64,000 nucleotides of DNA from assembly GCF_000730625.1 (NCBI RefSeq), contig NZ_BBIT01000005.1, forward strand, positions 434,001-498,000, in the 5' to 3' direction. Shown piece after piece: positions 9,351-18,643 of the stretch. Below the pieces are notes generated by a model. It was not told the DNA's origin. It did not search any database and saw nothing but the letters and a program-made list of their open reading frames with translations. A program made the position numbers and the translations under genes. The stretch's first letter is position 1. Each line of letters opens with the position of its first letter. This DNA is from Pseudomonas oryzihabitans NBRC 102199. GTDB taxonomy: Bacteria > Pseudomonadota > Gammaproteobacteria > Pseudomonadales > Pseudomonadaceae.

Positions 9351-11342
9351 ATGCTCAGTACCATCCTCCCCATCCTGCTCTTCGCCGCCCTGGCCCTCAC
9401 CGTGATCGGTGCCGTGCGCCGCTTCAGCCTCTGGCGACAGGGGCGTCCGGCCGAGGTCGACTGGCTGGGCGGGCTGCTGAAGATGCCGCGGCGCTACCTG
9501 GTGGATCTGCACCACGTGGTCGACCGCGACAAGTACATCTCCAAGACCCACGTGGCCACCGCCGGCGGCTTCGTCCTGGCGGCGCTCTTGGCCATCCTGG
9601 TGCATGGCTTCGGCCTGCACAGCCGCATCCTCGGCTGGGCGCTGCTGGCGGCCACCGCCTGCATGTTCACCGGCGCCCTGTTCGTCGCCAGGCGCCGCCG
9701 CAATCCGCCGGCGCGGCTGTCCAAGGGCCCCTGGATGCGCCTGCCCAAGAGTCTGCTGGCCTTTGCCGCGAGCTTCTTCATCGCCACCCTGCCGGTCGCC
9801 GGCATCCTGCCGCCGGACTTCGGCGGCTGGCTGTTGGCCGCGGTGCTGGCGGTGGGCGTGGCCTGGGGCGTGTCCGAACTGTTCCTCGGCATGACCTGGG
9901 GCGGTCCCATCAAGCACGCCTTCGCCGGTGCCCTGCACCTGGCCTGGCACCGTCGCGCCGAGCGCTTCAGCACCCCGCACAACGCCAGCGCCGCCCGCTC
10001 CAGCGGTCTCAAGGCGCTGGACCTGCACGATCCCAAGGCGCCGCTGGGGGTGGAAAAACCCGCCGACTTCACCTGGAACCAGCTGCTCGGCTTCGACGCC
10101 TGCGTCCAGTGCGGTCGCTGCGAAGCCATGTGCCCGGCCTTCGCCGCCGGCCAGCCGCTCAATCCCAAGAAGCTGATCCAGGACATGGTCGTCGGCCTCA
10201 AGGGCGGCAGCGATGCCCGCTACTTCGGCTCGCCCTATCCCGGCAAGCCGGTCGGCGAGCACGCCGGCGGTCCGCACCTGCCGATCGTGGCGCGCCAGGG
10301 CAAGGCCCTGGTGGATGCCGAGACCCTCTGGTCCTGCACCACCTGCCGCGCCTGCGTCGAGGAATGCCCGATGATGATCGAGCACGTCGATGCCATCGTC
10401 GACATGCGCCGGCACCTGACCCTGGAACGCGGCGAGACGCCGAACAAGGGCGCCGAGGTGCTGGAAAACCTCATCGCCACCGACAACCCCGGCGGCTTCG
10501 CCCCCGGTGGCCGCCTGAACTGGGCCGCCGACCTGGACCTGCCGCTGATGAAGGACAAGGGCCAGGCCGAGGTGCTGTTCTGGGTCGGCGACGGTGCCTT
10601 CGACATGCGCAACCAGCGCACCTTGCGCGCCTTCGTCAAGGTGCTCAAGGCGGCCAAGGTGGACTTCGCCGTGCTCGGCCTGGAAGAGCGCGACAGTGGT
10701 GACGTGGCCCGTCGCCTGGGTGACGAGGCGACCTTCCAGCAACTGGCCAGACGCAACATCGAGACCCTGGGCAAGTATCGCTTCCAGACCATCGTCTCCT
10801 GCGATCCGCACAGCTTCCATCTGCTCAAGAACGAATACGGCGCCCTGGGCGGCAACTACCAGGTGCAGCACCACAGCACCTTCATCGAGACCCTGCTCAG
10901 CCGCGGCACCCTGCACCTCGGACAGCACGCCCTGGCCGAGCAGGGCGCCACCATCACCTATCACGATCCCTGCTATCTGGGCCGCTACAACGGCGAGTAC
11001 GAGGCGCCGCGCGCGGTGCTCAAGGCGCTGGGCATCGCGGTCAAGGAGATGGAGCGTTCCGGCTTCCGTTCGCGCTGCTGCGGCGGTGGCGGTGGCGCCC
11101 CCATCACAGACATCCCCGGCAAGCAGCGGATCCCCGACATGCGCATGGCCGACATCAAGGAAACCGGCGCCGAGCTGGTGGCCGTGGGTTGCCCCCAGTG
11201 CACCCTGATGCTGGAAGGCGTGGTCGCCCCGCGTCCGGAGATCAAGGACATCGCCGAACTGGTGGCCGAGGCCATCGTCGAGGCGCCGGTGGACAGCAAG
11301 CCTGCGGCTGCGCGGCGGCCGGTGGCGGAGGCGCTGTCGTGA
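9351..11342 (+). CDS. dgcB: dimethylglycine demethylase Fe-S subunit DgcB
   Basis: The product is a 663-residue membrane-linked iron-sulfur oxidoreductase (DUF3483 plus CCG domains). Four to five hydrophobic segments occupy roughly residues 1-185. Two ferredoxin-like clusters follow, CVQCGRCEAMCP near 253 and CTTCRACVEECP near 330. Cysteine-rich CCG-type motifs lie in the C-terminal part (CCGGGGGAPITD). It takes electrons from DgcA and passes them toward the quinone pool with the two flavoprotein subunits encoded downstream. GGGAG lies 8 nt before the ATG. Confidence 0.93.
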   Translation: MLSTILPILLFAALALTVIGAVRRFSLWRQGRPAEVDWLGGLLKMPRRYLVDLHHVVDRDKYISKTHVATAGGFVLAALLAILVHGFGLHSRILGWALLAATACMFTGALFVARRRRNPPARLSKGPWMRLPKSLLAFAASFFIATLPVAGILPPDFGGWLLAAVLAVGVAWGVSELFLGMTWGGPIKHAFAGALHLAWHRRAERFSTPHNASAARSSGLKALDLHDPKAPLGVEKPADFTWNQLLGFDACVQCGRCEAMCPAFAAGQPLNPKKLIQDMVVGLKGGSDARYFGSPYPGKPVGEHAGGPHLPIVARQGKALVDAETLWSCTTCRACVEECPMMIEHVDAIVDMRRHLTLERGETPNKGAEVLENLIATDNPGGFAPGGRLNWAADLDLPLMKDKGQAEVLFWVGDGAFDMRNQRTLRAFVKVLKAAKVDFAVLGLEERDSGDVARRLGDEATFQQLARRNIETLGKYRFQTIVSCDPHSFHLLKNEYGALGGNYQVQHHSTFIETLLSRGTLHLGQHALAEQGATITYHDPCYLGRYNGEYEAPRAVLKALGIAVKEMERSGFRSRCCGGGGGAPITDIPGKQRIPDMRMADIKETGAELVAVGCPQCTLMLEGVVAPRPEIKDIAELVAEAIVEAPVDSKPAAARRPVAEALS

Positions 11343-11355
11343 GTGGGTTTGGTAG

Positions 11356-11474
11356 CCCCCTCACCCTGGCCCTCTCCCCGAGGGGAGAGGGGATGGCCAG
11401 GTGTGCCAGACACGTCCCGGTGTTCACCGCTTTTACCCCCTCTCCCCTCAGGGGAGAGGGCTGGGGTGAGGGGC
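11356..11474. repeat. inverted pair of CTCTCCC hairpin repeats, dgcB-etf gap
   Basis: Two copies of the dispersed hairpin element face each other in the 175-nt gap between dgcB and the ETF alpha gene. The left copy is CCCTCACCCTGGCCCTCTCC with its GGGGAGAGGG partner, and the right copy ends GGGGAGAGGGCTGGGGTGAG. Together they could fold into one large stem or two small ones, and may separate the expression of dgcAB from the etf pair. Confidence 0.85.
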
Positions 11475-11517
11475 CCACCGCGCACCTCACCGGCCATTTC
11501 CAAACGGAGCGCCCAGC

Positions 11518-12753
11518 ATGAGCATCATCCGTCGCGATCCGCGCCGCGAGTGGATCGCGCGCAACCGTCTGCATCCGCTGCACGCCAGTATCGCCAGCAG
11601 CGCCGAGGCCGAAGTCCGCTGGATGGGCCCCAATGGCCTGGTCCGCAAGAATCCCCATGCCGCGGCGGCCGGTTTCGTCGGCCCCCAGGGCGTCAAGCGG
11701 ATCGATCGCAGCGGCGCCCAGCAGGGCGGCGGCCGCCGTGGCGCCGCCCAGGCGGTGGAAGAACAGCTGCCGCTGCACCGCATCGCCGAGCCGGCCTTCC
11801 ACATCGCCGTGGTTCCGGACCTGGTCAGCGGTCGCCTGACCGCCCATGACCGCGACCTGCTGGGCCTGGCTCGGCAACTGGCCGGCGCCGAGGGCGCCGT
11901 GCTGGCGGTGGTCTTCGGCGAGGTCAAGGAAACCGCCTTCGATACCGCCGGCGTGGATCGCCTGCTGCATCTGGACGGCGAGCAATTCCAGGGCTATGCC
12001 CCCGAGCAGCGGGTGCTGGCGCTGCGCGCGGTAGACAATGAACTGCAGCCGCGTCACTGGCTGCTGCCCGACAGCCGCAGCGGTGGCGGCGAACTGGGTC
12101 GGCGCCTGGGCGCGGCCCTGCACGAGCGCCCTGCGACCCGCGTCTGGCAGGTCAAGGACGGTCTGGCCACCGGCCGCGCCGGTGCCGGTCGCCAGGATCT
12201 GCAGCAGCCGCTGCCGCGCCTGGTGCTGGCCCTGCCGGAGTGCGCGGAGCCGGTCGGCGAGACCCGTCACGAGGTCCTGCCGGTCACCCTCGACGGCAAC
12301 ATCGCCCGCCACCTGCCGCGCATCGAGGACCTCGGCCCGGTCGCCGTGGACCCTATGCAGATTCCCCTGGGCGAGGCCGAATTCATCCTCTCCGGCGGCA
12401 ACGGCATCCGCGACTGGGATCTGTTCCACAGCACCGCCGCCATCCTCGGTGCCACCGAAGGCGCCTCGCGGGTGGCGGTGGACGACGGCCACATGCCGCG
12501 CAATCGTCAGGTAGGTGCGACCGGGACCTGGGTCACCGCGCGGGTCTATCTGGCCGTGGGTATCTCCGGCGCCGTGCAGCATCTGCAGGGCATCGCCAGT
12601 TGCGACAAGGTCATCGCCATCAATACCAATCCGGGTTGCGACATGGTCAAGCGCGCCGATCTTTCGGTGATCGGCAATGGTGACGCCATCCTGGCCGCCC
12701 TGGCGCGGCTGGTCGAACAACAGCGGGCAGGGGAGTTGCAGGATGTCGCCTGA
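11518..12753 (+). CDS. electron transfer flavoprotein alpha subunit of dimethylglycine oxidation
   Basis: The product has 411 residues, longer than the usual ETF-alpha of about 310. An extra N-terminal region of about 90 residues is rich in Gly and Arg (SGAQQGGGRRG). The C-terminal FAD domain is recognisable: SGGNGIRDWD, RNRQVGATGTWV, YLAVGISGAVQHLQG and INTNPGCDMVKRAD. Several positions differ from housekeeping ETF: GATG replaces GQTG and NTNPGCDM replaces the NKDPEAPI type. It accepts electrons from demethylase chemistry. Its stop overlaps the ETF beta start by 11 nt. Context matches P. aeruginosa PA5400. Confidence 0.88.
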   Translation: MSIIRRDPRREWIARNRLHPLHASIASSAEAEVRWMGPNGLVRKNPHAAAAGFVGPQGVKRIDRSGAQQGGGRRGAAQAVEEQLPLHRIAEPAFHIAVVPDLVSGRLTAHDRDLLGLARQLAGAEGAVLAVVFGEVKETAFDTAGVDRLLHLDGEQFQGYAPEQRVLALRAVDNELQPRHWLLPDSRSGGGELGRRLGAALHERPATRVWQVKDGLATGRAGAGRQDLQQPLPRLVLALPECAEPVGETRHEVLPVTLDGNIARHLPRIEDLGPVAVDPMQIPLGEAEFILSGGNGIRDWDLFHSTAAILGATEGASRVAVDDGHMPRNRQVGATGTWVTARVYLAVGISGAVQHLQGIASCDKVIAINTNPGCDMVKRADLSVIGNGDAILAALARLVEQQRAGELQDVA

Positions 12754-13543
12754 GCAGAAGCTGCCGTCGCTGGACGGCGTCAAGGTCGTGGCCCTGGTCT
12801 CCGTCGGCGCCCACCCCACCTCCGGGCGGGCCCGGCGGGCGGAGCAGGATGCCCGCGCCGTCGAACTGGGCCTGCGCCTAGTGGGTGACAAGCTGCGCGT
12901 GCTGCACGCCGGTGATCCCGCCGAAGAGGCCTTGCGCGGCTATCTGGGCATGGGCGTGCCGGCCCTGCACGTACTGGAACAACCGCCAGGCGCCGATGCC
13001 CTGCCAGCCCTCGGCGATACCCTGCGCGACGTTGGCGCCGGCTTGGTGCTGACCGGCAGCCAGGCGGAAACCGGCGAGGGCTCGGGCCTGCTGCCCTATC
13101 TGCTGGCCGAGACCCTTGGCTGGCCGCTGGTGGTCGGCCTCGCCGCGGTGGAAGTCGTGGAAGGTGGCCAGGCGACCGTACTCCAGGCCCTGCCGCGTGG
13201 TCAGCGCCGTCGGCTGCGGGTACGGCTGCCCTTCGTCGCCAGCGTCGACAGCGCCGCCCCGGCGCCGCGGCAAAGCGCCTTTGGCCCGGCCCGGCGGGGC
13301 GAGTTGCAGGTGGAGACCACCGAGATCGTGCAGGACAGTCTGTTCGACAGCGGCGAATTGCAGCCCGCCAAGGCCCGCCCCAAGCGCCTCAAGGTGATCA
13401 AGGCCAAGACCGCCGCCGACCGCTTCAAGGCCGCCACGGCCAAGGCTTCCGGCGACGGCGGCCAGGTCCTCAAGGACCTGACCCCGGAAGCGGCCGCGGC
13501 CGCCATCTTCAAGGTATTGCGCGAGGAAGGCGTGGTGCGCTGA
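12743..13543 (+). CDS. electron transfer flavoprotein beta subunit of dimethylglycine oxidation
   Basis: The product has 266 residues from the ATG at 12743. Upstream in-frame starts lie inside the alpha gene and give no sensible sequence. The family fold is seen in VVALVSVGAHPTSGRARRAEQDARAVELGL and the nucleotide-binding stretch TGSQAETGEGSGLLPYLLAE. It pairs with the alpha subunit encoded just upstream with an 11-nt overlap. A Lys-rich C-terminal tail (about residues 209-245) is unusual for the family. Context matches P. aeruginosa PA5401. Confidence 0.86.
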   Translation: MSPEQKLPSLDGVKVVALVSVGAHPTSGRARRAEQDARAVELGLRLVGDKLRVLHAGDPAEEALRGYLGMGVPALHVLEQPPGADALPALGDTLRDVGAGLVLTGSQAETGEGSGLLPYLLAETLGWPLVVGLAAVEVVEGGQATVLQALPRGQRRRLRVRLPFVASVDSAAPAPRQSAFGPARRGELQVETTEIVQDSLFDSGELQPAKARPKRLKVIKAKTAADRFKAATAKASGDGGQVLKDLTPEAAAAAIFKVLREEGVVR

Positions 13544-13550
13544 GGCTTTA

Positions 13551-14010
13551 CCCCCTCTCCCCCTGGGAGAGGGCCGGGGTGAGGGCCCCCTTGGCACCCG
13601 AGTTTCAAGTGGAAAAGGCTGCGCCGTTTTCCACGCTACGGTGCCACGGAGCCGAAGCCACGCTCCAAACCACCCCCTCTCCCTCCGGGAGAGGGCTGGG
13701 GTGAGGGAAGCCCCGGCACCCAAGCCTCAAGTGGAAAAGGCTACGCCGTTTTCCACGCTACGGTGCCACGGTGTCGAAGCCACGCTCCAAACCGCCCCCT
13801 CTCCTCTTGGGAGAGGGCTGGGGTGAGGGCGCCCTTGGCACCTGAGTCTCAGGTGGAAAAGGCTGCGCCGTTTTCCACGCTACGGTGCCACGGTGTCGAA
13901 GCCATACTCCAAACCGCTCCCTCTCCCCCTGGGAGAGGGCTGGGGTGAGGGGAGGCGGCACCCAGGCCTCAGATGGACATGGCTGTTCCGTTTCCAAACT
14001 ACGGTGTCTG
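13551..14010. repeat. four-copy ~122-bp tandem repeat array
   Basis: Units begin at 13551, 13673, 13795 and 13917, with a period of 122 and a shorter, more diverged last copy. Each unit carries two hairpins. The first is the CTCTCCC/GGGAGAG stem with GGGGTGAGGG. The second is GTGGAAAA...TTTTCCAC (13609-13634 in unit 1, with analogues at 13731 and 13853). The array fills the gap after the ETF beta gene and no gene is supported in it. Confidence 0.9.
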
Positions 14011-14011
14011 A

Positions 14012-14090
14012 ATCGCGGCCATGGGCCGCTCCTACAGTGAGATCTAAACCTGTAGGAGCGGCCGCATTGGCGGACCGCCATGGCCGCGAT
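14012..14090. repeat. TAGGAGCGG palindromic repeat beside polA
   Basis: A nested palindrome. The outer arms are ATCGCGGCCATG and CATGGCCGCGAT, and the inner arms are GGCCGCTCCTACAG and CTGTAGGAGCGGCC. It matches the element at 40100-40178. It lies 23 nt past the polA stop and may end polA transcription or simply be a REP-like element. Confidence 0.85.
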
Positions 14091-14112
14091 CAAACCCAGT
14101 CAGGCGTACTGA

Positions 14113-16860
14113 TCAGTGCGCCTCATCCCAATTGCCACCCACCCCCGACTCCACCAGCAGCGGTACGTCCAGCTCGCCGGCGCCGCTCATCAGCGGCAGC
14201 AGGCCTTCGCGCAGCAGCTCCACCTGGTCTTCGCGGACCTCCAGCACCAGTTCGTCGTGTACCTGCAGGATCACCCGGGCATCCAGCTCGGGGGTCGATT
14301 GCAGCCAGCTGTCCACGGCGATCATGGCGCGCTTGATGATGTCCGCCGCGGTGCCCTGCATGGGCGCGTTGATCGCCGCCCGCTCGGCCGCGCGACGCAG
14401 GCCCTGGTTCTTGGAGTGGATGTCCGGCAGGTACAGCCGGCGGCCATAGAGGGTCTCCACGTAGCCCTGGTCTACCACCTGGGCGCGGGTGCGCTCCATG
14501 TAGGCCAGCACGCCCGGATAGCGCTGGAAATAGCGATCGATATAGGCCTGGGCCTCGGCGCGGCCGACGCCGATCTGCTTGGCAAGGCCAAAGGCGCTCA
14601 TGCCGTAGATCAGGCCGAAGTTGATGGCCTTGGCGCGGCGACGGTCCTCGTTGCTGACCTCTTCCAGGGGCACGCCCATCACCTCGGCGGCGGTGGCGCG
14701 GTGCACGTCCAGATCGTTCTGGAAGGCGTGCAGCAGGCCTTCGTCCTGGGCCAGGTGGGCCATGATGCGCAATTCGATCTGCGAATAGTCCGCCGCCAGT
14801 AGGCGATAGCCTTTGGGTGCGACGAAGGCCTGGCGGATGCGCCGGCCCTCGGCAGTGCGGATCGGAATGTTCTGCAGATTCGGGTCGCTGGACGACAGCC
14901 GCCCGGTAGCCGTCACCGCCTGGTGGTAGCTGGTGTGGATGCGCCCAGTGCGCGGATTGATCTGCTGCGGCAGCTTGTCGGTGTAGGTGCTCTTGAGCTT
15001 GCTCATCTGCCGGTACTGCATCAGCACCTTGGGCAGCGGGAAGTCCTGGTCGGCCAGTTCCTGCAGCACCGCCTCGGCGGTGGAGGGCTGGCCGGAAGCG
15101 GTCTTGCTGACCACCGGCAGACCCAGCTTGACGAAGAGGATCTCGCCCAGCTGCTTGGGCGAACCCAGGTTGAATTCCTGGCCGGCCAGCTCATAGGCCT
15201 CCTTTTCCAGGGCGATCATCTTCTCGCCCAGCTCGCGGCTCTGCACCCCGAGCAGCGCCGAATCCACCAGGGCGCCGTTGCGCTCGATGCGCGCCAGCGC
15301 CGGCACCAGCGGCATCTCGATGTCGCGCAGCACCGCGGCCAGGCCCGGCACGGCCTCCAGCCTGGGCCAGAGGGTCTCATGCAGGCGCAGGGTGACGTCG
15401 GCATCCTCGGCGGCATAGGGCCCGGCCTGCTCGATGGCGATCTGGTCGAAGGTCAGCTGCTTGGCGCCCTTGCCGGCGATGTCCTCGAAACGGATGGTGC
15501 TGTGGCCCAGGTACTTGAGCGCCAGGCTGTCCATGTCGTGACGGGTGCCGGTGGCGTCCAGCACATAGGATTCGAGCATGGTGTCGAAGGCGATGCCCTG
15601 GATCGTGATGCCGTAGCGGGTCAGCACATTGAGGTCGTACTTGCCGTGCTGCATGACCTTGAGCTTGGCCGGGTCTTCCAGCAGCGGCTTGAGCGCCGCC
15701 AATACCGGCTCCAGACCGAGCTGGGTCGGCGCGCCCATGTAACTGTGGGCCAGGGGCACATAGGCAGCCTGGCCCGTCGCCACGGCAAAGGACAGGCCCA
15801 CCAGCTCGGCGCGCTGGGCATCGATGCTGGTGGTCTCGGTGTCGAAGGCGAAGCAGTCGGCGGCTTGCAGGCGCGCTAGCCAGGCGTCGAAGTCGGCCTG
15901 CTCCAGCACGGTGTCGTAATGGGTTTCCACCTGGGTGGTGGCGGCATCCTCGGCCAGCGGCAGGGGCGCGCCCTGGCGCTTGGTGTCGCGGATCAGCTCA
16001 TCCAGCCAGGACTTGAATTCCAGCTCCTGGTAGAGCGCCATCAGGGCTTCCACATGGGGCTCGCCGACCTTGAGTTCCTCGAAGGTGAGGTCCAGCGGCA
16101 CGTCCAGCTTGATGGTCGCCAGCTGATAGGACAGATAGGCCTGCTCGCGATGCTGGTCCAGCTTGGCGGCCAGCGACTTGGCGCCGCGCAGGGGCAGGGC
16201 GGCCACCGCGTCGAGGTTGGCGTAGAGGGTATCCAGGCCACCGCCGATGCCATTGAGCAGGCCGGCGGCGGTCTTCTCGCCCACCCCGGGCACCCCGGGG
16301 ATGTTGTCGATCTTGTCGCCCATCAGCGCCAGGTAGTCGATGATCAGCTCCGGACCCACGCCGAACTTGGTCCTGACCCCTTCCACGTCCAGCACGCTGC
16401 CGCTCATGGTGTTGACCAGGGTGACATAGGGGCAGACCAGCTGGGCCATGTCCTTGTCGCCGGTGGAGATCACCACCGGGCGCTCGGCGCTGGCGCAGTG
16501 GCGGGCGAGGGTGCCGATGACGTCGTCGGCTTCCACCCCTTCGACGGCCAGCAGCGGCAGGCCCAGGGCGCGGATGCAGGCGTGCAGCGGCTCGACCTGG
16601 CCGCGCAGGTCGTCGGGCATGGCCGGTCGCTGGGCCTTGTAGTCGGCGAAGAGTTCGTCGCGGAAGGTCGGGCCCTTGGCGTCGAAGACCACCGCGAAGA
16701 GGCTGTCCGGATACTGGCGGCGCAGCGAGAGCAGCATGTTGAGCACGCCCTTCACCGCGCCGGTCGGCTTGCCGGTGGAGGTCATCAGCGGCGGCAGGGC
16801 GTGGAAGGCGCGATAGAGATAGGAGGAACCGTCCACCAGGACGAGAGGGGCGTGGCTCAT
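14113..16860 (-). CDS. polA: DNA polymerase I
   Basis: The product is a full-length 915-residue family A polymerase. The N-terminal 5'-3' exonuclease covers about residues 1-290 ([34 protein letters not shown]). The proofreading 3'-5' exonuclease covers about 310-505, with its acidic motif intact ([10 protein letters not shown]). The polymerase domain follows with [16 protein letters not shown] and the catalytic [10 protein letters not shown] near the C-terminus. It acts in Okazaki-fragment maturation and excision repair. It is divergent from the DUF2782 gene, and polA-DUF2782-thrB order is conserved in Pseudomonas. Confidence 0.98.
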   Translation of the reverse strand: MSHAPLVLVDGSSYLYRAFHALPPLMTSTGKPTGAVKGVLNMLLSLRRQYPDSLFAVVFDAKGPTFRDELFADYKAQRPAMPDDLRGQVEPLHACIRALGLPLLAVEGVEADDVIGTLARHCASAERPVVISTGDKDMAQLVCPYVTLVNTMSGSVLDVEGVRTKFGVGPELIIDYLALMGDKIDNIPGVPGVGEKTAAGLLNGIGGGLDTLYANLDAVAALPLRGAKSLAAKLDQHREQAYLSYQLATIKLDVPLDLTFEELKVGEPHVEALMALYQELEFKSWLDELIRDTKRQGAPLPLAEDAATTQVETHYDTVLEQADFDAWLARLQAADCFAFDTETTSIDAQRAELVGLSFAVATGQAAYVPLAHSYMGAPTQLGLEPVLAALKPLLEDPAKLKVMQHGKYDLNVLTRYGITIQGIAFDTMLESYVLDATGTRHDMDSLALKYLGHSTIRFEDIAGKGAKQLTFDQIAIEQAGPYAAEDADVTLRLHETLWPRLEAVPGLAAVLRDIEMPLVPALARIERNGALVDSALLGVQSRELGEKMIALEKEAYELAGQEFNLGSPKQLGEILFVKLGLPVVSKTASGQPSTAEAVLQELADQDFPLPKVLMQYRQMSKLKSTYTDKLPQQINPRTGRIHTSYHQAVTATGRLSSSDPNLQNIPIRTAEGRRIRQAFVAPKGYRLLAADYSQIELRIMAHLAQDEGLLHAFQNDLDVHRATAAEVMGVPLEEVSNEDRRRAKAINFGLIYGMSAFGLAKQIGVGRAEAQAYIDRYFQRYPGVLAYMERTRAQVVDQGYVETLYGRRLYLPDIHSKNQGLRRAAERAAINAPMQGTAADIIKRAMIAVDSWLQSTPELDARVILQVHDELVLEVREDQVELLREGLLPLMSGAGELDVPLLVESGVGGNWDEAH

Positions 16861-16971
16861 GGTCTAGACCTTTGTCGTGGCGTGTGCGGCGTCTGTCCGG
16901 CCAGTCTCGACGACTGCAAGGCCGGGTTCTAGAATCGACCACTCGCTCCGTTCAAAAGGTCAAAGGTTACC

Positions 16972-17262
16972 ATGGGTGCTCGTCGCTTCCTCTTCGCCGC
17001 GTTGCTGCTGGCGCCGCTGGTCCAGGCCGCGGAACCGCTGCCACCGGGCGAAAAGCCCCTGCCTGACGAGATCAAGGTGATCCGCTATCAGGCCGGCGAC
17101 CAGACCATCGAGGAGACGCGCATCCGCGGCGTGCTGCAGTCCACCCGGGTCATCCCCAAGCATGGCGCGCCCTACGAACTGGTGCCCGCCGATGGCAGCA
17201 GCACCGCCGCCAACGACAAGCCGACCCTGCACGTCCCCAGCTGGCGCCTGTTCAGCTGGTAG
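16972..17262 (+). CDS. DUF2782 periplasmic small protein
   Basis: The product is a 96-residue DUF2782 protein. A signal peptide ([19 protein letters not shown]) is cut near residue 19. The family core follows (KVIRYQAGDQTIEETRIRGVL and PKHGAPYELVP). Its function is unknown. It is probably periplasmic. It lies between polA, which is divergent, and thrB 62 nt downstream, as in other pseudomonads. Confidence 0.9.
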   Translation: MGARRFLFAALLLAPLVQAAEPLPPGEKPLPDEIKVIRYQAGDQTIEETRIRGVLQSTRVIPKHGAPYELVPADGSSTAANDKPTLHVPSWRLFSW

Positions 17263-17324
17263 GCGCAAGGCGCCTGGACCGGTAAACTGCGCGCCGCTCG
17301 CACATTCCTCCGCCAGGCCCCGTC

Positions 17325-18278
17325 ATGTCCGTTTTCACGCCCCTCGATCGTCCCACCCTCGAAGCCTTTCTCGCGCCCTATGGCCTGGGCCGGCTGCGGG
17401 ATTTCCGGGGCATCGCCGAGGGCTCGGAAAACACCAACTACTTCATCAGCCTGGAAGGCGGCGAATTCGTCCTGACCCTGGTGGAGCGCGGCCCGGTGGC
17501 GGAGATGCCGTTCTTCATCGAACTGCTCGACGTCCTCCACGACGCCGACCTGCCGGTGCCCTATGCGGTGCGCACCCAGGATGGCCAGGCCCTGCGCGAA
17601 CTGGCCGGCAAGCCGGCGCTGCTGCAACCGCGCCTGGCCGGTCGCCACGAGCGTGCACCCAATCCCCATCACTGCAGCGAAGTCGGCCACCTGCTGGGCC
17701 ATCTGCACCGGGCTACTGCGGGTGAAAAACGCATCGAACGCGCCAGTGATCGCGGCCTGGCCTGGATGCTGGCCGAAGGCGAGCGCCTGGCGCCGACCCT
17801 GGACGCGACCGCCCGGCCATTGCTGGAGCGCACCCTGGCGGAGATCCGCGAGTTGCTGAGCGAGCAGCCGCCGCTGCCCGAGGCCAATCTGCACGGCGAC
17901 CTGTTCCGCGACAACGTGATGTTCGACGGCCCCCGGCTGTCGGGCGTCATCGACTTCTACAACGCCAGTTCCGGCTGGATGCTCTATGACCTCGCCATCA
18001 CGGTGAACGACTGGTGCTCCACCGAGAGCGGCGCGCTGGACCTGCCACGCGCCCGGGCGCTGCTGGCAGCCTATGCCGCCGACCGCCACTTCACGCCGCG
18101 CGAAGCCGAGTTGTGGCCGGTGCTGCTGCGGGTCGCCTGCGTACGCTTCTGGCTGTCACGCCTGATCGCCGCTCAGGCCTTTGCCGGTCAGGACGTGCTG
18201 ATCCATGATCCGGCCGAATTCCAGCAGCGCCTGGCGGCGCGGCAGCAGACCCCGCTGGAATTGCCGCTGACCCTGTAG
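17325..18278 (+). CDS. thrB: homoserine kinase (ThrB, APH-like type)
   Basis: The product is a 317-residue member of the aminoglycoside-phosphotransferase-like homoserine kinase family used by pseudomonads instead of the GHMP kinase. Visible motifs are EGSENTNYFI (nucleotide loop), LHGDLFRDNVMF (catalytic loop) and GVIDFYNASSG (metal binding). It phosphorylates L-homoserine with ATP on the way to threonine. It is the usual neighbour of polA-DUF2782. The next gene, the CsgC/H-like one, is convergent 32 nt away. Confidence 0.95.
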   Translation: MSVFTPLDRPTLEAFLAPYGLGRLRDFRGIAEGSENTNYFISLEGGEFVLTLVERGPVAEMPFFIELLDVLHDADLPVPYAVRTQDGQALRELAGKPALLQPRLAGRHERAPNPHHCSEVGHLLGHLHRATAGEKRIERASDRGLAWMLAEGERLAPTLDATARPLLERTLAEIRELLSEQPPLPEANLHGDLFRDNVMFDGPRLSGVIDFYNASSGWMLYDLAITVNDWCSTESGALDLPRARALLAAYAADRHFTPREAELWPVLLRVACVRFWLSRLIAAQAFAGQDVLIHDPAEFQQRLAARQQTPLELPLTL

Positions 18279-18310
18279 CCCAGGGTTCCACGTGAAACCT
18301 CTGTGCCGAG

Positions 18311-18643
18311 CTACAGCTGCAGGCGTCGCTCGATGGCGGGCTGCGCCTGGCCCTGCCGCTGCCAACTCAGCCTGGCCTTGATCAGGCTGCCTGGCGCCGC
18401 GCCCAGGCGCGTGATCACCGGGCAGCCGTCACCCCTGGCCTCGCCGGCCTGGCGCGTGCGGGCGACGCCCCCCGGGCCGTGCAATTCGACGATGAGTTCG
18501 TAGCGCAGGGGCGTGTCTTCGTCGGCGAAGCACAGCTCCACCTGAGCGCCCGCCGGTTGCGGCTGCAGCTCCAGGCGGGCGCTGGCCGCGGCGCCGCCCG
18601 CCAGGGGCAGGAGGGCCGCGATTAGCCAGGCGACGGGTTTCAC
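18311..18643 (-). CDS. CsgC/CsgH-like periplasmic curli protein (putative)
   Basis: The product has 110 residues with an N-terminal signal (MKPVAWLIAALLPLAGGAAAS) and a short beta-rich body carrying two cysteines (LCFADED and DGCPVI). The GTG start overlaps the csgA stop as GTGA, so it is the last gene of the curli operon. Position and size match CsgC/CsgH, which stop curlin from polymerising in the periplasm. Sequence likeness alone is weak, so the function rests mainly on context. Confidence 0.6.
   Translation of the reverse strand: MKPVAWLIAALLPLAGGAAASARLELQPQPAGAQVELCFADEDTPLRYELIVELHGPGGVARTRQAGEARGDGCPVITRLGAAPGSLIKARLSWQRQGQAQPAIERRLQL

Noticed and set aside
13641-13948. Two similar 61-codon frames in the 122-bp array
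   Set aside because: They arise from the repeat units and have no ribosome site or family match.
13551-14010. CRISPR-like array
   Set aside because: Units are 122 bp and contiguous with no unique spacers, and no cas genes are near.
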